The position numbers and the translations under genes are program-made. Of a stretch of DNA of 24,505 nt, positions 1-11,024 are shown in pieces. Every line of letters begins with the position of its first letter. Within the stretch, counting starts at the first letter, position 1. Source of the stretch: Gnetum montanum (lineage: Eukaryota > Streptophyta > Gnetopsida > Gnetales > Gnetaceae); contig MNCI01027232.1 in the NCBI GenBank assembly GCA_015680685.1, positions 167,909 through 192,413 on the forward strand. Reading direction: 5' to 3'. Under the pieces are notes generated by a model that worked only from the letters and a program-made list of their open reading frames with translations, had not been told where the DNA came from and did not search any database.

Positions 1-265
1 TGGTTTGTTCATGGGAAACTTGATTGTGCTATGATCTATGTGCACAAAAATTAAATAGCCAAGGACATAATGCTTAAACTTATCAAGTACATACACCACC
101 ATCATTACCTCTTTTCTTTATCATGGTGTAGTTAAGTTGTACATCTACAAATTCTTTGCTTGCATAATAGATAGTGAATGTAATAGGGGTGTTTTTTAGT
201 CATCCAGTTATGTAAGCATGATCTCCAAGTCATAGTTGGATGCATTCATCATGATTTGTAATGAA
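1..265 (-). pseudogene. Decayed Ty3/gypsy RNase H fragment of an older element
   Basis: Read on the minus strand, positions 179 to 1 form one open frame with the RNase H landmarks of plant Ty3/gypsy pol: YYASKEF, QLNYT, a KKEV block, VLDKFKHYVLG and HIDHS near the window edge. Just upstream (about 260-180) another frame reads IMMNASNYDLE, matching the usual N-terminal strand of this RNase H. The two parts are joined by a frameshift and stops. The domain continues the RT remnant at 1010-1960 and runs off the left edge, where integrase would be expected. The lineage differs from the element at 4486-21843. Domain identity is fairly sure; lineage is not. Confidence 0.75.
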
Positions 266-1035
266 GTGTTAGTTAGCTAGCTATGTCAACACATTTATAT
301 AAATGCATGTACCATCTACATTTATGACACCCTTTGGTCATTTCAAAAGTGAAGCTCTTAGTGTGGATTTGAGTTGATTGAATATAGTTTAATTTGAGTG
401 CATGATGTACTTGGATACTTCTTTATGAAAACAATAAAATTGATGTTGATTCTTTCCATTTTAGTACTTGGACTTGCCCTTACTTTATTTTCAACATTTT
501 ACTTCCAATGCATTTTACTTTTTAAGCACCTATAATTTAATATTTTATTCCATAGTAGTATGAGTATGACCACTTCAAGTACAATATTAACATTTGGTAA
601 TCCCAATAGTGAATACTTGGTACACCCAGTAGTAAACACCCTGTAATCCAGTAACATTAATATAGGTTCATGATGGGTATAAAAAGTGGACATGGATACT
701 CTAAGCTTAGGATAGTTTAGATTATTTTTAAATCCATAGTTAGCTTAATATTTTAATATCTTAACTACTTTATCATCTTAATATTTTAATCATAAAAATA
801 ATACAAAATAATAAGAATAAAAATATCTTATGCCTCAATCTCACTTAACCATACCAATTGAACTAGCACAAGTGATGATTTGAAAGACAATAACCAACAA
901 CTTAACACCTAGTTATATAGGATACTATTAGCCAAAAGTTTCATAGAATTCAACCAGATCATGTGTACATGCTTGTGATTTGTATCATTGGGAGTAGGGG
1001 ACAACCAGTCATCCATGTGAAAAGACTTGACCTAG
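266..1035. other. Unrelated sequence splitting the decayed RNase H
   Basis: About 770 bp of AT-rich sequence separates the RT-side end of the minus-strand gypsy remnant (near 1040) from its RNase H start (near 265). In intact elements these lie close together. I see no domain, no convincing terminal repeats and no clear target duplication. The right-hand part of the 5' side begins TGTTAGTT near 268, which could be an LTR-type end, but no matching CA end with a duplication was found. It may be a solo LTR or another small insertion. Boundaries are approximate. Confidence 0.35.
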
Positions 1036-1960
1036 TTAGGTGCTCCTAGAATAGAAGTTTCTACAAGCCTTTACTTGAGAAGTTCAAAGGCCTTTTCACA
1101 ATGATTTTATAGTCTTGGAGAAGTTATTAATGAAACATTGATAGAAGCTATAGTATCTAAGAAATAACTTTACTTTTAGAGGCCTTTGGTTAATTCCTTG
1201 GATTACCTTGATTTTTTCAAGATTCATTTCAATTTTCTTCTTTGAAATGCAGTGCCCAATGACAATGCTTTCCTAGACCATGAGATTTCTCCTTTGTTAA
1301 TTTAGTTTTAGATTTGTTTCAATACATTTTTTGAGTGCCTACTTAGATGGCCTAGTGCTTTTTAAAATTTTGAACTATAAGTGGAGAAGTCATCCATGAA
1401 GACTTTCATACTATTATTGATTTGCTTTTGTAATAAGCTAAAAACTAGGCATTGGAACATAGTAAGAGATTGTATAGATTAAATAACATCTTCTTATATG
1501 CAAAAATTCCCCATAGACTCATGAATGTTGCTTTGGCCTAATCCTCTAGAGAAATCTGGAATTTGTTATAACCACTATGACTGTTCAAAAATTTGTAGTA
1601 TTTACACCTTGTTATTGTGTCCAACAATTGATCAACAATGGTAGTAAAAATGGTTCTTAAATATGGCCATATTCAATAGCCTAAAATTGATGTAGATCTA
1701 CCATTTATCTCCCTTCTTACGCATGATGACCAATGGATTCACCTACTCACTATCTACAATAGGGTATATGAATCCTACCTTGAAAGTTTTTTCAATCTTT
1801 GAATTTAGGCTATACTATGGTTGATGTCTTGGCTTCATTGTTGAAACCATGTATATGCAATGTTGACATATACAAGGATTATTGCCAATTATCTCATCAT
1901 AAAAATAGGCAAAGATTGTTGGCCATTTATTCTCCACTTGTAGGAGTTTCTTCCTTATTT
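1010..1960 (-). pseudogene. Decayed Ty3/gypsy reverse transcriptase of an older element
   Basis: On the minus strand, with stops and frameshifts, successive RT blocks can be read in the right order. These are MKPRHQP and GFIYPIVDSE (about 1850-1750), KKGDKW...IYINFR (about 1715), KNHF near 1650, SHSGYNKFQISLED (about 1590-1550), MSLWGIFAYKKM (about 1520-1490), the catalytic-region remnant VFMDDF (about 1400), and FLDT / KAFELLK of the connection domain (about 1160-1070). The SGYN...Q, W-G-FAY and F-MDDF pattern is that of plant Ty3/gypsy RT. It is not the same as the Tat RT at 15143. It is far too broken to code for anything and is much older than the intact-ended element. Confidence 0.75.
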
Positions 1961-4358
1961 TTTATTTTGTTTTGAGAGCTCAACATTAATAATTACTTAT
2001 TTTGCATTTTCAATAATATTTTAAGTTCTATCTATTTTAGAATTGATTCTTTAAGAAATTAGAACTCTTCTCAATCAATGTTCACTTCTTGTACATGACC
2101 TTCTTGAGCTATCTATTATTACACTTCCTCCATCTCATCTAGGTTGTCCATGTAAGAATTGGTAAGTCCCTTTGCTATTCTCATGTAAATTTAAAATTTG
2201 CAACTATCATCTGTGATAAGCCACTATCAATACTTTGGAAAATGTCCAAACTTTATCTTTGGTATTTTTTCATCCTTCCATTATCATTTATGCTAGAAGA
2301 TAAAAGCAAAGAGAAAAAGAGTTAATCCCATATGAGAGGAAGTTTCAAATCCTCTCCACTCATCAAGCTATACATAGAGTCAAAGGGCCTCTCTAGTAAC
2401 ACAATGGAACATAGCATTTGAGTATCAAGTAATGAAGTGAGGATGTCTCTCCTCACACTTTTTTTCCTCCTTTCATGCTCCATCTTTTATCCTTTTGAGT
2501 GCTTTTCAAATGTCAAAGAAGAGCACTCCCCTTTATTCTTGTATTCCTGTAGTAAGATTCTTCCCAAATCCAAGCTCTTCCATGGTAGGCCCTAGTTGTT
2601 GAATCTTTTGCAATTTTCCTTATGTTCTCACATAATTCTCTCATTCTCACAAGCCAAATTTTTCTCAATTCTCATGGTTCTCTCTCATAACCTTCATGGT
2701 TCTCTCTCAAGAATTGGTTCAATATTGGAGGAGCTCATGCATCTCAATGACTCTACATTTTACCCTCTATTGGCCTTATCACTTGTTCTTTAATTTGGCC
2801 ATGTATTTTTTCCTTAATTTCATGCATATGTTATATGAATGATATAGGAGGAGATGTTTGTTGAAATGGACATGCATGCATGTTGGCTCTAAAGCCACTC
2901 TAATTTTGATGTTTATGTAATGCTTTTTCCTTCAATATTGAACACCAACAATCTTTTTTTGAATTAGATTTTGAAATCTCTTTCCCTATAGTGGCTTTTC
3001 CTTGATGCTTGTACACATCCTTACCAATTTCCTTTTTCTTTTTCTTTTATTGCTCTACCTTCCCCTTCATGATTTTCAATGTGGATTAGAATCTTTCATC
3101 TATGGAATCCCACATCTTATCAATCTTGGTTGAGATTTTAGTAAAAAATTTGTGTATTGGCAAGGTCTTCTACCATACTACTTCCTCTAATGATGCCTCT
3201 TCTTCTGGGTTGCAGATGCAAACATCCTTCCTAAGATAGTTATATTCTTCAGTGTCTTCCCTCTTTCAAAGTTCTTCTTCTTTTTTGGTGACTTGCTCGA
3301 TCAACCTTTGTATTCAACAAACTCTAAGTTCTGATAGTTTCCCTTTGGCATAGATCCCAAGGGTCTTCCTTGTTTTGTTCTGAAGTGCATCTATGATGTG
3401 ACGAGGTTGCCCTTTCTAAGAAAAATCATTACCTAGAAATTTGGGAAGTAGGGAATAGTATCTTGCCATAGTTAAGGAATTTTTGATTTCCTTACTTCCA
3501 ACCATGGATCTATTTTCTCCGGTTGAACACTTTTGAGTAGGTTTAACATTTTTTGTTGAAGAGCTTTAGCATAGTGAACCATTAGTAAATTAAATCTAGT
3601 TCCAACAACTTATATTAAGTTTCAACTTTCTTGATGAGTGTCATTAGGAAAATTTTCAGCTTTTGTCACTTGTTCTCAATGTTTTGTAAGTTATAGGCAT
3701 TATGGAAGGCTGGTAAATGATTTTACAAATTAAAATTATAACCTCCCATAAATTTGGTATCCTTAAATTTGGGAAAGTTATTCATGTCAAGTCATTTGAT
3801 GTGGCTTTTTTATTGATGACTATGAGGTATTCTTGTTGCTTTTCTAATTTGAATCATGCTCTTTGTGACTAGCAAGGGTTCATCGACATCATCATCATGT
3901 TATCATAATCATAATCATGATCCTTGTTTACTCTACCATCATGGTCTCTTCTATGATCTCTATCATGTCTCCTTAATCTCTATCTCTATTTCCATCTTGG
4001 TATCTATCTCTACATCCATCTTGATCCCAATTAGGATGCATATAATGATGTCTCTTATCATCCCTATTAGGTTGTCAATCTTGGATCCTTTCTTTGTGTG
4101 TACATTTATCTTCCTTAGAGCTTGACAATGAGGATGAAGAGGAAGATGGTAAGTAGAGAGAGCCATGCCAACTTGCTCTCCTTTTGTAATGGCTTGGATT
4201 GTCTCACCTTGTGTGCTAGAGGACCTAGTCCTAGAGGTCCTCCAAGTTCTAAAACCTATTCCATCTCCTTGAAAATTTCTCATCAAGGTTAAACGTAGCC
4301 TGGAATTGCCCATATCATTAACACTGAATATAGGAGGTCACTAACATTGAGATCTTTT
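1961..4358. other. Flank without recognisable genes, probably 5' part of the old gypsy copy
   Basis: No ORF here looks coding. By position, the minus strand should hold the protease and gag of the decayed gypsy element whose RT lies at 1010-1960. The only hint is an Arg/Asp-rich minus-strand stretch at about 3900-4110 (repeated R-D pairs after a WDQDG motif), which could be a gag C-terminus. The short frames in this stretch are AT-rich and unconvincing. No terminal repeat of the older element was found. Confidence 0.3.
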
Positions 4359-4368
4359 TAACTAATAG

Positions 4369-4485
4369 CCTCTATCCTCCCTATTAGACTAGGAGTGGAT
4401 TGGTACAATGTGTTTGGCTTTTTGCTATTCATATTGGGCTTCCACCATCCAGTCCACCCTATGTTGGGCTCATGTTGGTTGATAA
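4369..4485 (+). other. Possible exon portion, left side of the insertion site
   Basis: Plus-strand reading from 4362 is open to the target duplication. A candidate acceptor (TTTTTAACTAATAG) ends at 4368. Removing the retrotransposon and one GATAA copy joins this frame, without a shift, to the open stretch 21849-22023, which ends at a GTATGT donor. The joined exon would be about 98 codons. I do not recognise the product, and the stretch may be chance. Confidence 0.25.
4481..4485. repeat. Target site duplication, left copy
   Basis: GATAA directly precedes the TG start of the 5' LTR and is repeated exactly after the CA end of the 3' LTR at 21844-21848. Five bases is the usual size for Ty3/gypsy integrase. 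Confidence 0.97.
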
Positions 4486-4656
4486 TGAAACACCATGAAA
4501 ATTGTGAGTCGGCCTCAGGTGAAGATTCGCGATTCAGGCAAAAGTACATGGCAGAATTCCAGAGGGGAGAAGACGGCAAGGCAAGGCAAAGAGGCACTCG
4601 ACATCAAGTCTTTGGGTTCCTTTACAGATTTCTAATCTTACTATGTTCTTTGTCTT

Positions 4657-5172
4657 TACGCTATATTACGCAACATAGCGTAATGACGCTTAGCGTAACT
4701 CTGCTTAACATAGTCTGATATCGGAAGGCAACTTACTTCAGCAAATTTGGTGAAGCTTAAAGCCTAACCAGCATAATATGCAACTTCTCATGTATTCTGC
4801 TAAGTCTTTTGTCCAAGGCTGGATTTAAGCTCTTACGTAAAGCATGTGTAATGAGCTTCAAAGAGGTCAAAGGCAGAGTCAAAGGAAGCGCAACAGATCG
4901 ACTCCTTTCTTTTTTTGCAGATTGAGCGCCTTATGCTCGTTACACAACGCAGCGTACATCAGCGTAATTCATCGTCAAGTTGATCATTGTTTACGCTTCA
5001 CTACGCTTGGCGGCCTAAACGAGCGTAAAATAGCTTGAGTCCATAATTCTCATGCTTCGTTACGCTCTTGCACGCAACGCAACGCGAACGAGCGTAATGT
5101 AGCCCGAAATTAGCTGAGACATGCCCGATGTACATTTGTTATTCATACGCACAGTACGCAGATGAGCGTATT
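4657..5172 (+). promoter_or_regulatory. U3 cluster of TTACGC / GCGTAA motifs
   Basis: Within about 500 bp the hexamer TTACGC and its complement GCGTAA recur many times in both orientations, for example at 4657-4691, 4917-4970 and 4990-5030. The 3' LTR copy (20468-20983) keeps more intact copies, because several here have lost the CpG by transition. Facing pairs can fold or bind dimers. The position upstream of the promoter suggests an enhancer block; this function is inferred. Confidence 0.55.
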
Positions 5173-5235
5173 GTGCATAATCACAAATTTCAACACAAAG
5201 ATGGTCAATTCAATGGTGTTTTGAAAGGTTTGAAA

Positions 5236-5286
5236 CACGTGTCATCACGGCCATGCCTTCTCCACATGTTGTCAAACTTATAAATA
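5236..5286 (+). promoter_or_regulatory. LTR core promoter: G-box and TATA box
   Basis: CACGTG (5236-5241), within ACACGTGTCA, is a perfect plant G-box / ABRE-type core. It lies 38 bp upstream of TATAAATA (5279-5286). Positions 5221-5340 are identical in both LTRs although the LTRs differ by about 5% overall, which supports selection on or recent function of this segment. G-boxes bind bZIP and bHLH factors, so light, stress or abscisic-acid control is possible. Confidence 0.75.
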
Positions 5287-6038
5287 CTCCAGTTGGCGAA
5301 AAGATAGACACAGAGAGCAGCATTTTTGGCAACTTTTGGCAGCATCACCTTTTAGCAGAGACAGAGAACATTTTTCTTGAGCATTGGCAGCAGGAGCGAT
5401 TAGTCCTTTGGCGAAAACACAACTCTCTCCATTGGTGATCATTGGCAGTTCCGAGTAGAGACTACCCAAGGCAAAAGGAGCAGATCAGAGATCGAAAGAT
5501 CATCTGCCGTGGTTTGTGAGTTCTATTGATTAGAAGCAGTTGAGCAATAGACATCAGAACTTGACCTTCCTTGCATCCCATCTTTGGCCTACGAGCTAGA
5601 TTAAACTTCATTCTGTACTCCTGGTTGAACAGTTTTCTTGTTGTTTTGTGTATGTTTTCGCACAAGATAATCTGAGTCTCCCCATTGTAACTTGGTACAC
5701 AAAATACTCATTTTTTCAGGTCAAAGCACAGATCTTGAAATCACGTATTTCTCCTGAATCTGATTCATTTTTGTCGTGTTAACATTGTCATTATTGCGAT
5801 TTATCTACATATTTTTCCTCTCCTTTTGCGATTTATCGAATCAAGTCGCTCCACAAAACATTCATAATCTTCATCGATTTACTGATTTAGTAAGTCCCTG
5901 TTTGATCGACAAGACCATTAAGGGCACTGCGGATTCGTTTTTTCCAGCACAGCCCTCTCACAGATCTGTGGTTAAGACTGTGTACACGGGTTTTGTTTGG
6001 TATTCCAGCTGCCGACATTTTCCGTCGTTATAGTTTTC

Positions 6039-6057
6039 TGGCACTAGAAGGAGGGCC
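6039..6057 (+). other. Candidate primer binding site
   Basis: TGGCACTAGAAGGAGGGCC begins six bases after the LTR end. TGG pairs with the CCA tail of a tRNA, and the position is right. I could not match the rest to a specific tRNA with confidence. A second TGG (6059) follows closely, so the exact site is uncertain. Confidence 0.5.
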
Positions 6058-6079
6058 ATGGCTCCTGATTCATATTTGT

Positions 6080-6110
6080 ACGGGTAGCCCTGTAAGCGAT
6101 CTGTACCCGT
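6080..6110 (+). other. Leader hairpin
   Basis: ACGGGTA (6080-6086) and TACCCGT (6104-6110) form a perfect 7-bp stem with a 17-nt loop in the RNA leader between the primer site and gag. Retroelement leaders often hold dimerisation or packaging structures; that role here is only a guess. Confidence 0.4.
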
Positions 6111-6284
6111 GTTGCCAAAACGTAAACGTAATACCTCTACGGAAGTTTACGAAAAATTGTGTGGTGTAGATCGGTCGCAGTAACGATTCCTTTGGAATCC
6201 TACAGGGTAGAAAGCCTAATAGCGATCTTCTTTGTCCATCGCCTTTTAGATCCAGTCATTTATTGTCGTTAATCTATTTGACCA

Positions 6285-9200
6285 ATGGATTCTGCATACA
6301 CCACCACAACTGCCATGGTCGCCACCGATCTGGGTGCCACATCTGTGAACCCCATCGCCACCACCGGACCAGCTTCTGGTGTGGTAGGACCTCAGGGACC
6401 GTCGCATCGGTCATTGAGACTGCAAGGCAAGGACCCCGTATTTACTGTAGTGACCCCTAAAGAATATAACTTCATCTACGTCAAGATCCAGGCAAAGCTT
6501 GCCCTTAGCCGAGCCGAAATCGAGGCAAAATGGAATTTCGAGATGATCCACCGAGGGGGGTCAAGATTTTACCCCTGCTACCTACGACATCATTCCTTTG
6601 ACCGAACATTACCACGAACTCATAACACAATTGGTCATGGCTAATAGTCAGGCTACCCAGGCTATGTTGGAACCCCAGAACGGGGAGGAAGAGGACGATG
6701 AATTTGCAGCCCAGTCTGAACATTCATATCACACTCTGAGCCCCCATACCTACGTCAATCCCTTATTCCCTCTCAACGGAGAAGCTTCCCCTCTTAATCC
6801 CGCCATGACCACACAGACGCACATCCCTATCATCCCATAAGCCACTACGCAGTCATCCGTCCTACAAGTGCAAATACCCCAAAATAACATCAGGATGGTC
6901 TCATCACCATGTGTAATCAGCATTTTGTCGGTGGTCCTTGCATCCACCACCCCTCACTTCATCCCGCAAGTCCAACCCCAAGCCATCTTTACAACCGGCC
7001 TGGTGCAAAACCCGATGCAGACTTTATCGCTGCCACCCCCTCCAACCCAACAGATCACAGCTATTGTTCAGCCACAGACATCCATCCAGCAGCCCACCAC
7101 AAGTCAGTGGAACATTCCTGTGGCACCATATAACCAGTCTGCGGTATATGGTGTGCAACCCTTGGCTACACCCACGATGCACATTCCGCAGATGGTCCCA
7201 CAATATCCTCATCATCCCTATCCTACACAGGCGGCAGCGGCTAACCTTTCCTCTCAAACCAATGGATGGTGGTCCTCACAAGCACCTCTGTCTGTAGGGA
7301 TCCCCGCCGCACCGTTTGCCAGCCAAACCATCCCTCCGTTTCCACTGCCTGGCACTGCTTTTCCAGGTCAACCCCCTGCTCCTCCTGCACAGACATCTCC
7401 ATCAAGAGGTTTGGATCAAGCTTTCTTACTTATTTAGACCCTCACTGAGGAGGTTACACGCCTTAAGGCCACTGGCTCTGACATTATACAGATCATGGAT
7501 TTCTATCAAGATGATCCTATTAGTCCAGCGGTCCCCATGCTGTCGCTACCACCAGGGATGTCCTTACCCCATTTTACTAAATACAATGGGGAAGGAGATC
7601 CCAACGCTCACCTGGTCACCTTTAGATCCGAATCTTTGTTGTTATAGTAGTGGCCTCACACAATTATCTGTGTCTTTGTGATGTCTCTAGCAGGGAAAGC
7701 TTTGGATTGGTACCGAGCCCTCCCTCGCTCTTCCATCTCAACCTTGGAAGAGCTCCTGACACAATTCGTGACTTGCTTCAAATACAACCTGAAGCCAGAA
7801 GTCACGTTAGATCAACTCATGGGAGTGAAACAGGACCCACTCGAACCAGTTCAAAAATTTATACAGTGGTGGAGTGCTACTTTGAATGAAATCTGTGAGC
7901 CAATCGCGGAGGCCCATTTGCTGGCCATATTCAAAGGAGCAGTTAACGATTTTATCAAATCTAAGCTGTATTATCTCTCCCCTAGCTCCTTACATTAGGC
8001 CTTTGCCCAGACTAAGAGCATTCAAGATGCTGTGGAGGCCAACAAAGACCCGGCATATGTTGCATACAAAAATGCCAACAACAAGGGTAAGGATAAAGGT
8101 AAGGCAACAATGACGATGGTAGCTGCGTTAGCTAAGGGTGCTAAGAGCAAAAATAAGAAGGTAGCTACGGTGTCTCCTGAGACCACAGCTAGTGCGAGCA
8201 GCACCAGCCAAGACACATCTGCCGCTGAAAAGCCCCCCAGCCAAAACCAAACTTTGAGCGTAAAGATCGCTCAAAGTATACAGCCCTCCCTGTAAAACAT
8301 TTGGCACTGTTGAAACAACTATTAGGGGTAGGATACATTCAGACCAAGAAGGTATCTGAAGAAGCTCTGAAGCATCACCGGCGTCATTGTGAACTGCTGA
8401 AGAATCCTTCTTTAGCCCTGCCTGGCGAACCACCGATTCCGAAGTCATTCAGGTTGGACCATTTCTGTGACTACCACTAGTTGTGTGGTCACGACACAGA
8501 TTACTGCTGGGTGTTGAAGGACGACATTCAACGCATGATCGACGATAGTCATTTGAAACTAGACGGCAATAGTCCAACGCGTCCGGAAAACCAAGCGTTG
8601 CATGTGCACAAGGATCCGTTAAACGCAAATGACGCACCCTACACAATCAACGTGGTGAGTATGGATGGTGAAAGGAAGGTACCACCTAAACAACCTTTTG
8701 TTTTGTGTGTGCCTACCAGCTCACCACGGGGGACAGACTTTTCACCGGCAGCTAATGGTGTCTCAAAGCTGCCTTTTATTATTCGGGAGCCTTCTCTAGA
8801 TTTAACTCAGCCTCCCAGTAACAGTAAATCCGCGGCTACATCCGCATCCACACCTAAAGCACCTTTCATCCTCAGGGTGCCAAAATCACCTACTGCCCCT
8901 TTTACACAGGGGCAAGCTTCTAACGCAAATCACCAACCATCACCTAATAAACAAAAGGAAGGAGACACGTCAATCAATGCCACTAAAAACCATGCGACAC
9001 TAGGCTTCGCTAGGCCTAGGCCCCTGGCCTCTGTCCCTACGTCTACGCCTCCTGGGCAGGACAAGGGTGCAGAAACACAGCCACCCACCCTCGACAAGAA
9101 AAAGAGCAACCCTCTGATCGATGCTATTCCACCCGGGAGATCCGTATCTTAGGGCGAATGGAAGAAGACAGAGGAGACAAACAAATCAGTAAAGAACGGG

Positions 9201-9396
9201 ACCTCCTTGACGTGTTTACGCAGGTCAAACAGGCTTTGAAAAAAAAAATACAATGCTGAGCCTCTATGACCTAATCATGACGTCTCAAAAACACCGTCAA
9301 GCTATGGTCCGTATGCTGACATCCATACCTGTGGAAGAAAGCTTACCAGTGGAAGAGGAAGCGATACACGCTGTCATGTTTCCCTCTAACACTGAG
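6285..9396 (+). pseudogene. gag: gag, broken (capsid, zinc knuckle, linker)
   Basis: The frame opens with ATG at 6285. The order is an N-terminal Thr/Ala-rich part, EIEAKWNFEM (about 6515), PATYDIIPLTEHYHEL (6568-6615), a Pro/Gln-rich linker (6900-7430), the gag core SLAGKALDWYRALP...FIQWW (7681-7872), a Lys-rich segment, and a CX2HX4HX4C zinc knuckle (8466-8507). A SLYDLIMTSQKHRQAM block (9259-9306), typical of plant Ty3/gypsy gag-pol just before protease, closes it. Breaks are frameshifts at the G6 run near 6551-6556, near 8250, near 9137 and at the A-run near 9240-9250. In-frame stops lie at 6838, 7435, 7645, 7648, 7996, 8478 (inside the knuckle) and 9397. No Gag could be made from this copy. 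Confidence 0.88.
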
Positions 9397-9399
9397 TGA

Positions 9400-10077
9400 C
9401 CTAAACCTACCTCGTTGACCTTTCATGATGAGTCCATCAAAGAGGATCCTGAGAAAGGTCAAGTGACAGCTGAACCCATGTTTATCACCATTCGGGTTGG
9501 CCAATACCGAATCCGGAGGGTGCACGTGGACGACGGCGCAGCTACAAATGTCATTCCTTACCCCATTGTGGATAGGTTGGGTCTGGTTGACCAGATCAGC
9601 CCCACAACGATAACATGCGTAAAGTCGTTCAACGGAACATAGGTTCAGGTCAAGGGGATGGTGCACATTGAATTTGTGATGGGGGATCAATTCCCAATGG
9701 ATGCTACATTCCTTGTCGTCGAGGAGATACTTGGGTTCAATTTAATCCTAGGGAGGTCCTGGCTAGCCCAGCTGAGGGCAGTTTCATCACCAATCCATCA
9801 GGAAATACATCTCCCTTACATAGGAGGAGAGGTTGTAATACGTGGTGACGAAATCACCCCCAGGGCTGTCAACAATATCGAAGAGGAAAGGGGTTCAGAG
9901 ATAGAAACAACGGATGATCAGACCCATCCCCGAGTCCCTACACAAACCGAAACGAATGATGACAGTCTAGCCTGGGCCAACCTCTTATTTCAGGATGGTG
10001 GCGTGGAAGAGTCAGACTGCAAATCTCCCTGTCCTTACGCATCACTGAACGTAAAGGCCATCAAGAAACAATTGTGA
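9400..10077 (+). pseudogene. pro: Retropepsin-like aspartic protease, one internal stop
   Basis: One frame carries the aspartic protease of Ty3/gypsy elements. It reads ITIRVGQYRIRRVHVDDGAATNVIPY-type sequence, with the catalytic D-G-A triad near 9533 (DDGA where DGG/DSGA is usual), then NLILGRSWL near 9742-9768, the conserved strand before the domain end. A single TAG at 9640 interrupts it between these motifs. The frame ends at 10075-10077, but a GTAAAG at 10051, exactly between codons, is a candidate splice donor to the RT frame (see 10051-15142). Protease would normally be cut from a Gag-Pol polyprotein to mature the particle. Confidence 0.88.
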
Positions 10078-10317
10078 ATTGGTGATTAATCTAAATGGCA
10101 TTTACGCACATCTTCACATCTTTACTAATCTTGCCTTTTACGATTAACAGTTTGCATTGTCAATCTTCTTTCATATATAATCATATCCATTTTATGCTTG
10201 CTATATATTTTACGCTACTCACATTTCTTTATTATATGCTATTTACGCTCGTTGATCATTTTAGTACAATTATGCAGAAATGTACATTATTATCATACGC
10301 TTCCAAAGTTACGCAGA

Positions 10318-10533
10318 TGGCCCATAACGGCCTTAAACTAGTGAAGGCCCGCAACGGCCTTAAACTAATGAGGGCCCGCAACGGCCTAAAACTAGTAACA
10401 GCCCGCAATGGCCTTAAACTAGAAAAGGCCCACAATGGCCTTAAACTAGCAAAGGCCCGCAACGGCCTAAAACTAATTCCCTTGTATTTTACGCAAATGT
10501 TACATGACAGCCCACAATGGCCTTAAACTAGCA
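10318..10533 (+). repeat. 27-bp tandem array, seven units, each a small hairpin
   Basis: Units follow the consensus AAGGCCCGCAACGGCCTTAA plus ACTAGNR. In the best units AAGGCC and GGCCTT are perfectly inverted around six bases, so each RNA copy can form a short stem. The last unit is separated by about 29 bp. The array is 27 bp = nine codons, so a plus-strand frame reads ARNGLKL repeats; this is probably incidental. It lies downstream of the antisense gene's stop, in its likely 3' UTR, and at the start of the predicted sense intron. A related array lies at 18644-19150. Confidence 0.9.
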
Positions 10534-10711
10534 ATTCCATTTCACACCAACGTAACTCATTCTAAACCTTTAACAACTACACTTACGCTTTGCAAATAAA
10601 GAGATAAAACCAAAAAGAATAAAGTAAATAGCAGTTAAAACCATACGGTCTTTTCAACATTCACATAATCATTGCTCAATTCCAATCAATAAAGTGGTGC
10701 ATAAGTTACAA

Positions 10712-10945
10712 TTACGCATCCCCCCTAGTGCCACTATCACCCGTATCCCTTAAGTCAAGCTCCATGCCTAATAAATCAACCTCAAGTGGGCCATCCTTCT
10801 TAAAAGGTATTCTCTCACTAGGAATGCCACCCCCACGTGGCCCTTGCTCCAACGTCGGCTCCACAAGAGGACACTCTTCGCTATTACGCTCCTCTGCCTA
10901 TGCTTGCTCCTCAGCCTGTTCGCCTTCACCCTCTAATTCTTGTAC
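10712..10945 (-). pseudogene. Antisense gene, exon 8 (terminal)
   Basis: 234 nt (78 codons including TAA at 10714-10712) after acceptor TTGTATATAG. The start is acidic (QELEGEGEQAEEQ); one TAG lies at 10900-10898; a Gly/Pro-rich tail ends at an in-phase stop. The likely 3' UTR beyond it (10711 to about 10080) contains the 27-bp hairpin array. Confidence 0.68.
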
Positions 10946-11024
10946 CTATATACAATAGATACGTTAGCAAGGACTTGACACCATAATCAAAAAAAAACTT
11001 AGATTCAATAATGTTTAAACTTAC

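Larger units (their letters stand above)
4486..6032 (+). repeat. 5' LTR
   Basis: 1547 bp, aligned base for base without gaps to 20297-21843. I counted about 74 differences by hand, mostly transitions. It begins TGAAACACC and ends TTATA, where the 3' copy has TTACA, so the terminal CA has mutated. U3 holds a dense cluster of TTACGC/GCGTAA motifs, then a G-box and a TATA box; transcription should start about 30 bp after the TATA, near 5315. No ORF within it looks coding. Confidence 0.97.

Noticed and set aside
3856-4313. Overlapping frames on both strands rich in Ile/Ser or basic residues
   Set aside because: Simple repeated ATC/TCT sequence gives open frames on both strands; no domain.
4395-4718. 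107-codon frame running into the 5' LTR
   Set aside because: It crosses the insertion border, so its C-terminal part is LTR sequence.
10095-10526. Plus-strand frame with hydrophobic N-terminus and nine-residue repeats, resembling a small envelope-like protein
   Set aside because: The repeats follow from 27-bp DNA units; the hydrophobic part is just T-rich DNA; it lies in the predicted intron and antisense 3' UTR.
10318-10533. CRISPR-like array
   Set aside because: Units are contiguous 27-bp tandem repeats with no unique spacers, within a plant retrotransposon.
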